This document shows positions 6,670 to 11,215 of a DNA stretch of 11,215 nt, piece after piece. The notes under the pieces were generated by a model. It saw nothing but the letters and a program-made list of their open reading frames with translations, ran no database searches and was not told the DNA's origin. Origin of the DNA: Nanobdellota archaeon (GTDB lineage Archaea; Nanobdellota; Nanobdellia; Woesearchaeales; GW2011-AR9). The first letter of the stretch is position 1. Every line of letters starts with the position of its first letter. Position numbers and translations under genes: made by a program. The stretch covers positions 1 to 11,215 of the forward strand of contig JAUYQE010000119.1 in NCBI GenBank assembly GCA_030695605.1, written 5' to 3'.

Positions 6670-7398
6670 ATGGCTCACCATACCCTTAATAGGAAGTATA
6701 CCATCCTTGATAGTTTTTATTTTACCGGGCTTCAATATCTTGCTGAAGAGTTAGAGCAAAATAATATTCCGTACGTTATAGGGGGCGGAGCAGCATTTCA
6801 AATAAGAACTGCCCACATTCTCGGGGGCGGGGTCGCCGATATTCGGGGGATTACTGGTTTAGATGTACTTTTACGGGAGACCGGAGATGTTGATCTGGCC
6901 ACAACTGCTTCAGAAGCGCAGATGGTTGTTGTTTCTAACCTCTTGTCTCAGAGATTACCGTTCAACATTACCAGCCTCTCGGGGAAAAGGATTTCATTAC
7001 GGAAAGAAGATGATGTGGTCTTCGTCAATTATCAAACAGAACCCTCTGATTTCTGGTGGCTTCCGGATCATTACAGCCACATCATTGATACTGCAGAAGA
7101 AGTTACAGTGAGAAGAAAAAACAGTGAATTGCGTGCTAAAGTTCCAACATTGGAGTATGGCATCGCTTTAAAATTGCTGCGGCTGAAGATGAAAGATCAA
7201 ACTGATATTGTTAACCTCTTAAATGCTTGTAGACATAGGAATTTTTCTCCTCATTTGGAAGAGGTTCGTAGTATTCTTAAGTCTGCTGGAAAAGAAGAAT
7301 GCTATGATTTTTTTCATGAGATTGAGTACGACCCTCAAGAAAAACGACCTTCCCCAAGTTTGGATGATTCCGTGGGGTTATGCCTAGTTGGAAAATGA
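6670..7398 (+). CDS. Putative nucleotidyltransferase-fold protein (MNT/AbiEii-like), orphan
   Basis: 242 residues from ATG 6670; the frame opens earlier at GTG 6622 (258 residues). The nucleotidyltransferase signature is visible: a strand ending in VIGGGAAFQIR (GGG at residues 38-40), then ETGDVDLAT with the metal-binding D73-x-D75, and a helical C-terminal half (YGIALKLLRLKMKDQTDIVN) like the AbiEii/MNT superfamily. The gap between the GG and DxD motifs is about 33 residues, longer than the 15-20 usual in AbiEii, because of a Gly-rich insert AHILGGGVADIRGITG. It is clearly more AT-rich than EF-2 and EF-1A, has its own likely promoter, and lies between two genes that are adjacent in the str operon, so it looks like an inserted accessory gene. 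No antitoxin partner such as AbiEi is adjacent. Toxin, tRNA- or protein-nucleotidylating roles are all possible; substrate unknown. Confidence 0.7.
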   Translation: MAHHTLNRKYTILDSFYFTGLQYLAEELEQNNIPYVIGGGAAFQIRTAHILGGGVADIRGITGLDVLLRETGDVDLATTASEAQMVVVSNLLSQRLPFNITSLSGKRISLRKEDDVVFVNYQTEPSDFWWLPDHYSHIIDTAEEVTVRRKNSELRAKVPTLEYGIALKLLRLKMKDQTDIVNLLNACRHRNFSPHLEEVRSILKSAGKEECYDFFHEIEYDPQEKRPSPSLDDSVGLCLVGK

Positions 7399-7415
7399 TA
7401 TATTCCCGCCGAAAT

Positions 7416-7426
7416 CTTTATAAATA
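7416..7426 (+). promoter_or_regulatory. Upstream TATA box of EF-1A
   Basis: CTTTATAAATA is an excellent archaeal TATA element. It predicts a transcription start near 7447 and a leader of about 80 bases. It shows EF-1A has its own promoter despite its place downstream of EF-2. Confidence 0.55.
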
Positions 7427-7456
7427 AACCCTGAACACAAAGCACCTAGTCTTTCG

Positions 7457-7466
7457 TTATATATTA
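7457..7466 (+). promoter_or_regulatory. Second TATA-like element of EF-1A
   Basis: GTTATATATT lies about 40 bases after the first TATA box and predicts a start near 7487, with a shorter leader of about 43 bases. Tandem promoters would fit a very highly expressed gene; which one is used cannot be told. Confidence 0.35.
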
Positions 7467-7529
7467 AGCGGAAGATTTCACTCAAAAAATACCATTTAAC
7501 CAAACAGAAAAACGGAGGAAATTCAAAAA

Positions 7530-8822
7530 ATGGCACGCGCAAAAGAACACATTAACGTCGTATTCATCGGACATGTCGATCACGGCAAATCGACGACCGT
7601 CGGCAGATTGCTTTTCGATACGAAGAACGTCGATGAGCTGACGATGCGGAAGCTGAAAGAGAGAGCCCAGCAATTAGGAAAAGCGGGCTTCGAGTTTGCT
7701 TTCGTCATGGACAACCTGAAAGAAGAGCAGGAGCGTGGGGTAACTATCGACCTTTCGCACAAGCGCTTCGATACGGACAAGTATTACTTCACCATCATTG
7801 ACGCCCCCGGGCACAAGGATTTCATCAAGAATATGATTACCGGCGCGTCACAGGCAGATTGCGCTGTTCTGGTCGTTGCTGCGAACGATGGCGTGAATGC
7901 CCAAACCATTGAGCACCTGCGCTTAAGCAAGATCTTTGGCGTCGGCCAGATGCTGGTAGCGATCAACAAGATGGACATTTCTGGCGTGGATTACAAAGAA
8001 TCCCGCTTTAAAGAAGTCATCGAAGAAGTCAAGAAGCATGCGACGCAAGCGGGCTGGAAAGTAGACAAGCTGCGCTTCATCCCCCTTGCTTCCTATCCGG
8101 GTGAAAATATCACCAAGAAATCGGAGAAGATGCCCTGGTGGACCGGCGACACGCTGCTTGACGCTTTGAACAAATTCGAAGTGCCGCAGAAGCCGGTAAA
8201 CTTGCCGTTGCGGCTGCCGTTGCAGGACGTCTATAACATCACCGGTATCGGTGTAGTTCCCGTCGGCAGAGTGGAAACAGGCATTATGAAAGTGGGCGAC
8301 AAAGTCATGATCGTTCCTGGCCGGGAAGGTAAGGGCGTTACTGGCGAAGTCAAGACCATTGAAATGCATCACGAGCAGATTCCGCAAGCGGAGCCCGGCG
8401 ATAACGTCGGCTTTTCCGTGCGGGGCGTGGGCAAGAAAGACATTGCTCGGGGCGATGTGCTCGGCCCGGCGGACAACCAGCCCACAGTAGCGACGGAATT
8501 CACGGCTCAGATAGTCATCATGAACCATCCGAGCGTCGTTACGGTCGGCTACACGCCGGTATTCCATATCCACACGGCGCAGGTTGCCTGCCGCTTTGCG
8601 GAGATTATCAAAAAGATGAACCCGGCAACCGGTGAAGAGATCAAAGAGAACAAGGACATCCTCCGGAATGGGGATGCTGCCGTTGTCAAGCTGATCCCGA
8701 CACAACCCTTGGTCATCGAGAAGAACTCGGTCATTCCGCAGATGTCCCGTTTCGCTATCCGCGATTCCGGAGCGACGGTTGCTGCAGGCATGTGCATGGA
8801 CCTGGTCAAAAAGCAGATGTAG
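7530..8822 (+). CDS. tuf: Translation elongation factor 1-alpha (aEF-1A)
   Basis: 430 residues, normal family length. It delivers aminoacyl-tRNA to the ribosome as a GTP complex. The motifs are G1 GHVDHGKS (14-21, with the aspartate that EF-2 lacks), switch I EQERGVTIDLSHKRF, G3 DAPGH (91-95) and G4 NKMD (146-149). The G5 loop reads PLASYPGEN where the family has P-x-SA-W-x-GDN, so Ser-Ala is replaced by Ala187-Ser188. Domains II (GVVPVGRVETGIMKVGDKV) and III (VTVGYTPVFHIHTAQVACRF to RFAIRDSGATVAAGMC) are intact. GGAGG (7514-7518) sets the start. Unlike in the standard str operon, an unrelated gene separates it from EF-2. Confidence 0.97.
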   Translation: MARAKEHINVVFIGHVDHGKSTTVGRLLFDTKNVDELTMRKLKERAQQLGKAGFEFAFVMDNLKEEQERGVTIDLSHKRFDTDKYYFTIIDAPGHKDFIKNMITGASQADCAVLVVAANDGVNAQTIEHLRLSKIFGVGQMLVAINKMDISGVDYKESRFKEVIEEVKKHATQAGWKVDKLRFIPLASYPGENITKKSEKMPWWTGDTLLDALNKFEVPQKPVNLPLRLPLQDVYNITGIGVVPVGRVETGIMKVGDKVMIVPGREGKGVTGEVKTIEMHHEQIPQAEPGDNVGFSVRGVGKKDIARGDVLGPADNQPTVATEFTAQIVIMNHPSVVTVGYTPVFHIHTAQVACRFAEIIKKMNPATGEEIKENKDILRNGDAAVVKLIPTQPLVIEKNSVIPQMSRFAIRDSGATVAAGMCMDLVKKQM

Positions 8823-8839
8823 ATGGGATGGGGAGGAAG

Positions 8840-8859
8840 GGCGTAAAAAACGCCTTTTT
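8840..8859 (+). terminator. Terminator hairpin with T-tract after EF-1A
   Basis: GGCGT (8840-8844) pairs perfectly with ACGCC (8850-8854) over a loop of five A, followed by TTTTT then CCTTTTTC. Archaeal RNA polymerase stops at T-tracts; the hairpin may help or protect the 3' end. It lies 18 bases after the EF-1A stop. Confidence 0.6.
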
Positions 8860-8876
8860 CCTTTTTCATCCGTTTT

Positions 8877-8923
8877 CCCGCATCTTAAAAAGGTGCGGGC
8901 AGAAACGTATGGGGGATTCCCCC
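8877..8923 (+). promoter_or_regulatory. Two strong hairpins in the EF-1A/S10 spacer
   Basis: CCCGCATC (8877-8884) pairs with GGTGCGGG (8892-8899), 8 bp including one G-T wobble, loop TTAAAAA. GGGGG (8911-8915) pairs with CCCCC (8919-8923) over a loop of three. Neither is followed by a T-run, so they are not obvious terminators. They precede S10 by 40-90 bases and may form its leader structure or an mRNA processing site. Function is inference. Confidence 0.4.
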
Positions 8924-8963
8924 TGCATGATGAATCGCATGTTTATCGTGTGAGCATACACTT

Positions 8964-9278
8964 ATGGCACAGAAAGCACGAATCAAATTAGCAAGTACGG
9001 ACGTGGAACGGATTTCTCAGATCTGTGCTAGTATTAAAGATATTGCAGATAAGACCGGAGCAGTGATTCGCGGCCCGGTTCCTTTGCCCACGAAAAAGCT
9101 GAAAGTTACCACCCGCAAATCTCCCTGTGGGAATGGCACAGCCACCTGGGAACGCTACGAAATGCGCGTGCATAAGCGGCTGATTGACCTTGCTGCTGAC
9201 GAGCGGACGTTACGCTTAGTGATGCGAGTTCCTATTCCCGAAGGGGTGAATATTGAGATAGAAATGATTGAGGGGTAG
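8964..9278 (+). CDS. rps10: Ribosomal protein S10
   Basis: 104 residues, usual archaeal length. It belongs to the small-subunit head. Family wording is clear: ARIKLASTDVERISQICASI, AVIRGPVPLPTKKLKVTTRKSP, RYEMRVHKRLIDLAADERTLR, MRVPIPEGVNIEIEM. S10 following EF-1A is the standard archaeal order. The ATG at 8964 has only a weak upstream GTGAG (8949-8953) and no clear TATA box at the right distance, so it is probably read through from EF-1A past the hairpins listed above. Confidence 0.96.
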   Translation: MAQKARIKLASTDVERISQICASIKDIADKTGAVIRGPVPLPTKKLKVTTRKSPCGNGTATWERYEMRVHKRLIDLAADERTLRLVMRVPIPEGVNIEIEMIEG

Positions 9279-9287
9279 TTTTCCGTG

Positions 9288-9307
9288 AGGGTTTTTTCTG
9301 TTTTTTT
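9288..9307 (+). terminator. T-tract terminator after S10
   Basis: The stretch after the S10 stop contains six and seven T in a row (GGTTTTTTCTGTTTTTTT), a typical archaeal intrinsic stop. The next ORF begins at 9322, so a separate or read-through transcript would be needed for it. Confidence 0.5.
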
Positions 9308-9321
9308 GGGGTTTCTGGGTA

Positions 9322-9648
9322 ATGAAAATTAAAAAGGTTCTATCTCTTCAGGGAAGAGAGATCAAGCTGCATCCGGATCTGCGGCGTATTGTCTCTTATT
9401 CAGATGAGAAGTTTGCAGAGTGGCAGGCAGAAAGGGCTCGTGCCATCGAGCGGGTCAGAGAAGAAAAAGATGGGGCAGAAGATATTGCGTATGCTTTAGT
9501 CCTCTCTATTCCCGATGTGGGTTCTCCGCAGGGCCGAGATTACCGCATTGACTTTGTGGCAAGGGAGAGTTCTCTTGATGAGTTTCTTTCTCGAGCGAGA
9601 ACTTATTTACAAGCCATACAATACTTACAAGAACTGTATCACTGTTGA
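9322..9648 (+). CDS. Unrecognised 108-residue protein
   Basis: I do not recognise the family. The chain is soluble-looking, with no signal or membrane segment. An N-terminal stretch (MKIKKVLSLQGREIKLHPDL) is followed by a charged helix (about residues 27-50, SDEKFAEWQAERARAIERVR), a strand-like segment ALVLSIPDVG and DYRIDFVARE, and a C-terminal helix with SLDEFLSRARTYLQAIQYLQ. The sequence is compositionally normal and codon use resembles a real gene. There is no good ribosome site close to ATG 9322 (only GGGG about 12 bases upstream), and no clear TATA box, so expression may be by read-through from S10. It ends just before the structured element at 9659. Confidence 0.6.
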   Translation: MKIKKVLSLQGREIKLHPDLRRIVSYSDEKFAEWQAERARAIERVREEKDGAEDIAYALVLSIPDVGSPQGRDYRIDFVARESSLDEFLSRARTYLQAIQYLQELYHC

Positions 9649-9658
9649 TCGAAATAAG

Positions 9659-9804
9659 CGCCAGCGCTCGGACATTCAGAAAAGCTTCGCTCATCTGGTG
9701 TGAAAGCAAGCTTCCCGTTTGAACCGAGAATCCCGTAAGGGAGCAGTTCTCTGACATTTTGCGCTTCGAGACTGCCGCACTACCGAGTTATGCGACGCTG
9801 GCGT
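9659..9804 (-). ncRNA. Candidate structured small RNA (dyad-bounded element 1)
   Basis: The ends pair. On the plus strand CGCCAGCG (9659-9666) matches CGCTGGCG (9796-9803), and the adjacent CTCGG (9667-9671) matches CCGAG (9783-9787), leaving an 8-base bulge TTATGCGA (9788-9795). Inside are a hairpin with GAGAA/TTCTC and CCC/GGG arms (9727-9752, loop near GTAA) and a small hairpin CAGA-UG-AGC-GAA-GCU-UU-UCUG on the minus strand. A TATA box on the minus strand (9826-9835) predicts transcription starting near 9804, exactly at the outer stem, which is why I place the RNA on this strand. It does not fit tRNA, 5S, SRP or RNase P RNA motifs. It could instead be only a DNA dyad of a mobile element, since related motifs occur at 11048-11215. 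Confidence 0.35.
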
Positions 9805-9825
9805 GAGCTCAACTTCTTTCTTTTT

Positions 9826-9835
9826 CTTTATAAAC
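9826..9835 (-). promoter_or_regulatory. TATA box reading into structured element 1
   Basis: CTTTATAAAC on the plus strand reads GTTTATAAAG on the minus strand, a close TATA match in either direction. On the plus side nothing gene-like follows before an A-rich stretch; on the minus side the predicted start (about 9804) coincides with the outer stem of the element at 9659-9803. Confidence 0.4.
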
Positions 9836-9849
9836 ATGACGGCGAAAAT

Positions 9850-9878
9850 AGAATTAAAAAATAATAAAAAATAAAGAA
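9850..9878 (-). terminator. T-rich terminator of the 78-residue membrane protein gene
   Basis: Read on the minus strand this is a run of T-rich blocks (CTTTATTTTTTATTATTTTT), directly after the stop codon of the gene that ends at 9884. This is the usual form of an archaeal terminator. Confidence 0.5.
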
Positions 9879-9883
9879 GTCGC

Positions 9884-10120
9884 CTATCGCTTTCTCCGTT
9901 TCATGCCTGCTTCGGGCATGGGCATTTCGCAATGGCCACAGCCGGACTTCAGCATCTTCAGCACGCCACTCACGATCAGCAACACGGCAACCCAAGAAAC
10001 CCAGCCATCGACTCCTAGCCACTGAGGCCAGACAAAGGCGTTCAGCAGCAGCAGTGCACCCCAGCACACTTTCATGGCACCCCGGCACCGCCAGCACAGG
10101 CCTCCTTTACAGTTATGCAT
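9884..10120 (-). CDS. Small Cys-rich two-helix membrane protein
   Basis: 78 residues of unknown function. ATG 10120 has an excellent ribosome site, GAGGTGA, four bases upstream (10124-10130), which supports it as a real gene. The N-terminus carries MHNCKGGLCWRCRGAM with a C-x4-C-x2-C pattern; two hydrophobic segments follow (about VCWGALLLLNAFVWP and WVSWVAVLLIVSGVLKML), then CGHC and a basic tail MKRRKR. Cys-pairs on both sides of a helical hairpin suggest a metal-binding or redox membrane protein, but the likely hairpin topology puts both ends on the same side. Short Cys-framed proteins of this sort are common in DPANN archaea as far as I know, without assigned function. A CTTTATC element at 10151-10157 may be its TATA box. 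Confidence 0.7.
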   Translation of the reverse strand: MHNCKGGLCWRCRGAMKVCWGALLLLNAFVWPQWLGVDGWVSWVAVLLIVSGVLKMLKSGCGHCEMPMPEAGMKRRKR

Positions 10121-10207
10121 ACTCTCACCTCTTTTTTTAATTCTAAAAGAGATAAAGGCGTTCTCCTAGAGTATGTGCATAGCTCAGATAAGCGCTCTTA
10201 AAGAATA

Positions 10208-10226
10208 AAATGGGATTTGCCCATTT
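10208..10226. repeat. Inverted repeat overlapping the 24-bp palindrome
   Basis: AAATGGG (10208-10214) is complementary to CCCATTT (10220-10226) over a 5-base loop ATTTG. Its right arm shares three bases with the palindrome that starts at 10224, so the two cannot fold at once. Confidence 0.6.
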
Positions 10227-10247
10227 AATCTCCACGTGGAGATTAAA
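10224..10247. repeat. 24-bp perfect palindrome
   Basis: The half site is TTTAATCTCCAC and the second half is its exact complement; the centre CACGTG is at 10233-10238. It lies between the 3' end of the transposase relic and the promoter of the 78-residue membrane protein, about 104 bases upstream of that start. A dimeric regulator's operator is the simplest reading; an mRNA 3' hairpin for the transposase gene is another. Confidence 0.75.
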
Positions 10248-10317
10248 GTCATCATTTTTGCTAAAACCTCTGCTCCATCTTGATTTCTCAGCGTCCCCAT
10301 TATTCTCTTCATAATAG

Positions 10318-11047
10318 CTAATCTCTTAAATAATGGAACATTTTTGGCATAGCTTTAGTGTTGTCAAATGTTTTCCGCAACTGATATTTCGCAGCGTCCA
10401 ATGATGGAAGCACCCTATTTGCCAAAGCGTTTCTTCCTGGTTTCCAGCATTGTTCTGTTGGGTTTTCTTCAGGCGAATATTTTGGAAAATATTCAATTTT
10501 TATTGTCTTTCTATGCTTGTTCAGATAAGCTCTTACTTTTGCACCTCCATGTGCCTTTGCATTATCTACAAAAAGCAGATATTTTCCCCACCGTTTTCGA
10601 AGCATCTCCATAAACTCAATGAATTGCTTTTGTCTTTTCTTTTTCCTGAAAAAGTAAACGAAGCTTCTTGAGCTTCGCGCACCAAAGACATTTGTGCATT
10701 CATTTTTATGATTTATCTTGACGATGGGATGGCTTCCTCTTCGAGCCCATCCTCTCATAATAAGGGGAATTAAGCCAAATGTTGCTTCATCTTGTGTGCC
10801 CACAACAAATCCTTTCGCACGGTAATGTTTTGCTTTTTGTCTAGCTTTTTTTTAAATTGAGTAATCTCTTCCTCGTTTGGTTTTTTATAATGTTGTTTTC
10901 TTGGACGCTGCATTGAGAAGCCCAAAGAGACAAGTAGTCTCCAGATATGCTGGTTTACAAATTCAACTTTGTATTTGCGCTTAAGCAAATTTTTTAGTTC
11001 TTTTGTCGACCATAATCCTGTTTGATTATACGGTGGTCCACGCTCTA
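10318..11047 (-). pseudogene. IS630-family transposase, N-terminus lost, with -1 frameshift site
   Basis: Two minus-strand frames make one transposase. The upstream frame (open from about 11045) has ERGPPYNQTGLWSTKEL, then VNQHIWRLLVSLGFSMQRPR, matching the second winged-helix part of IS630 transposases; read straight on, it stops near 10770. The downstream frame holds the DDE catalytic core: VVGTQDEATFG (first Asp), FVDNAKAH (second Asp) and YSPEENPTEQCW (Glu), with about 36 residues between the last two. The frames join by a -1 shift at A_AAA_AAG (10851-10845 on the minus strand), giving FKKKARQKAKHYRAKGFVVG, a natural IS630 sequence; programmed shifting is known in this family. About 240 residues remain of the usual 330-350. 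The N-terminal HTH is missing because the element at 11048-11215 interrupts it, so this copy should be inactive. Confidence 0.85.
10845..10851 (-). promoter_or_regulatory. -1 ribosomal frameshift slippery heptamer A_AAA_AAG
   Basis: On the minus strand the zero frame reads TTT AAA AAA AAG CTA; the heptamer A_AAA_AAG is in the correct phase, and a -1 slip enters the catalytic frame, which is open from the TAA just upstream of it. An SD-like GAGGAAGAG lies about 20 bases upstream. A homopolymer miscount in the run of eight A (10846-10853) is the alternative. Confidence 0.55.
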
Positions 11048-11215
11048 AGAACCTATCTCACTAGGCGAGATTGGGGCGTTTAGCAGCTTCGAACGCTTCG
11101 TTGCATAAATCAGAGGGGGCTGCGTTCCCGTAGGGAGCAACCCCTCGCAACGCCCTTGCTGTTTAATCGCAGGCGTTCGACCTTAGGCTGCTAAACGCCT
11201 ACCGAGATAGGTTCT
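11048..11215. repeat. TA-flanked foldback element (element 2), possibly a MITE
   Basis: Outer arms AGAACCTATCTC (11048-11059) and GAGATAGGTTCT (11204-11215) match perfectly. Next arms are GGCGTTTAGCAGC (11075-11087) with GCTGCTAAACGCC (11187-11199), 13 of 13. Further in are CGAACGC/GCGTTCG (11090-11096, 11173-11179), CGTTGC/GCAACG (11099-11104, 11147-11152) and GAGGGG/CCCCTC (11113-11118, 11141-11146), the last enclosing a TCCC-GTA-GGGA tip (11126-11136). A TA (11046-11047) precedes the left end, as expected for IS630/Tc1-type insertion. It has no ORF. The window ends exactly at the right outer arm, so the right-hand TA cannot be seen. It breaks the IS630 transposase gene. Confidence 0.8.

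Noticed and set aside
7923..8705. Long minus-strand ORF opposite EF-1A
   Set aside because: It is a shadow of the biased codon use of EF-1A; composition is His/Arg/Asp-rich with no domain.
8927..8933. Perfect box C (ATGATGA) suggesting a C/D guide RNA
   Set aside because: No CTGA box D or internal C'/D' pair is found within a guide-RNA length downstream before or inside the start of S10.
9506..9757. Minus-strand ORF across the end of the 108-residue gene and element 1
   Set aside because: It has no ribosome site, no recognisable protein features, and overlaps both a better plus-strand frame and the structured element.
9659..9803. Element 1 as tRNA, 5S rRNA, SRP RNA or RNase P RNA (minus strand has AACTCGGTAGTGC and GGTTCAAAC)
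   Set aside because: No acceptor/anticodon arrangement closes, and the conserved 5S, SRP and RNase P motifs are absent; the tRNA-like words are isolated.
10178..10200. CTCAGATAAGCGCTCTTA as the right inverted end of the IS630 element
   Set aside because: It only loosely resembles the 11204-11215 arm and the true left end of the IS630 copy is not in the window, so it cannot be tested.
9659..11215. Elements 1 and 2 as integron attC sites
   Set aside because: The outer ends do not follow RYYYAAC...GTTRRRY, and there is no integrase or cassette layout.
11048..11215. Foldback as a contig-end inversion artefact
   Set aside because: The arms are separated by different-length, non-complementary internal segments (15 against 4 bases between outer and inner arms), unlike a simple chimera; still only read data would settle it.
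1..11215. CRISPR arrays
   Set aside because: No set of regularly spaced direct repeats was seen anywhere in the window.

Overview
The window is archaeal. It encodes aEF-2 with a diphthamide histidine, aEF-1A, and the archaeal/eukaryotic-type ribosomal proteins L7Ae, S28e and L24e plus archaeal S10. Genes start after GGAGG-type ribosome binding sites and archaeal TATA elements (CTTTATAAA). Short L7Ae and EF-2 departures from consensus, tight packing and a small Cys-rich membrane protein suggest a DPANN-type archaeon, but I cannot name the lineage. The last 12 bases mirror the outer end of an inverted-repeat element, so the window may stop at a contig end.

Left part (1-2785, minus strand): an operon of an ABC ATPase, a secreted membrane-anchored CARDB/NEW3-like protein and a MacB/FtsX-type permease (cut by the window start after about 393 residues). 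It looks like an export or extracytoplasmic-handling system in which the beta-sandwich protein sits where bacteria would have a MacA-type adaptor.

Middle (2786-9278, plus strand): a divergent promoter region, then L7Ae-S28e-L24e-NDK-EF-2, an AT-rich orphan nucleotidyltransferase with its own promoter, then EF-1A and S10. This joins the widespread archaeal L7Ae/S28e/L24e/NDK cluster to the tail of the str operon (EF-2, EF-1A, S10). The L7Ae leader can fold into a canonical kink-turn, which points to autoregulation by L7Ae. EF-2 has a histidine in place of the P-loop aspartate.

Right part (9279-11215): accessory DNA. It holds an unrecognised 108-residue ORF, a dyad-bounded structured element at 9659-9803 that has a well-placed TATA box on the minus strand (candidate small RNA), a 78-residue Cys-rich two-helix membrane protein, a 24-bp perfect palindrome, and an IS630-type transposase relic. 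The relic is split by an in-phase A_AAA_AAG -1 slippery site and truncated by a TA-flanked foldback element (11048-11215). That foldback shares a hairpin core and flanking motifs with the 9659-9803 element, suggesting a dispersed family of structured elements.
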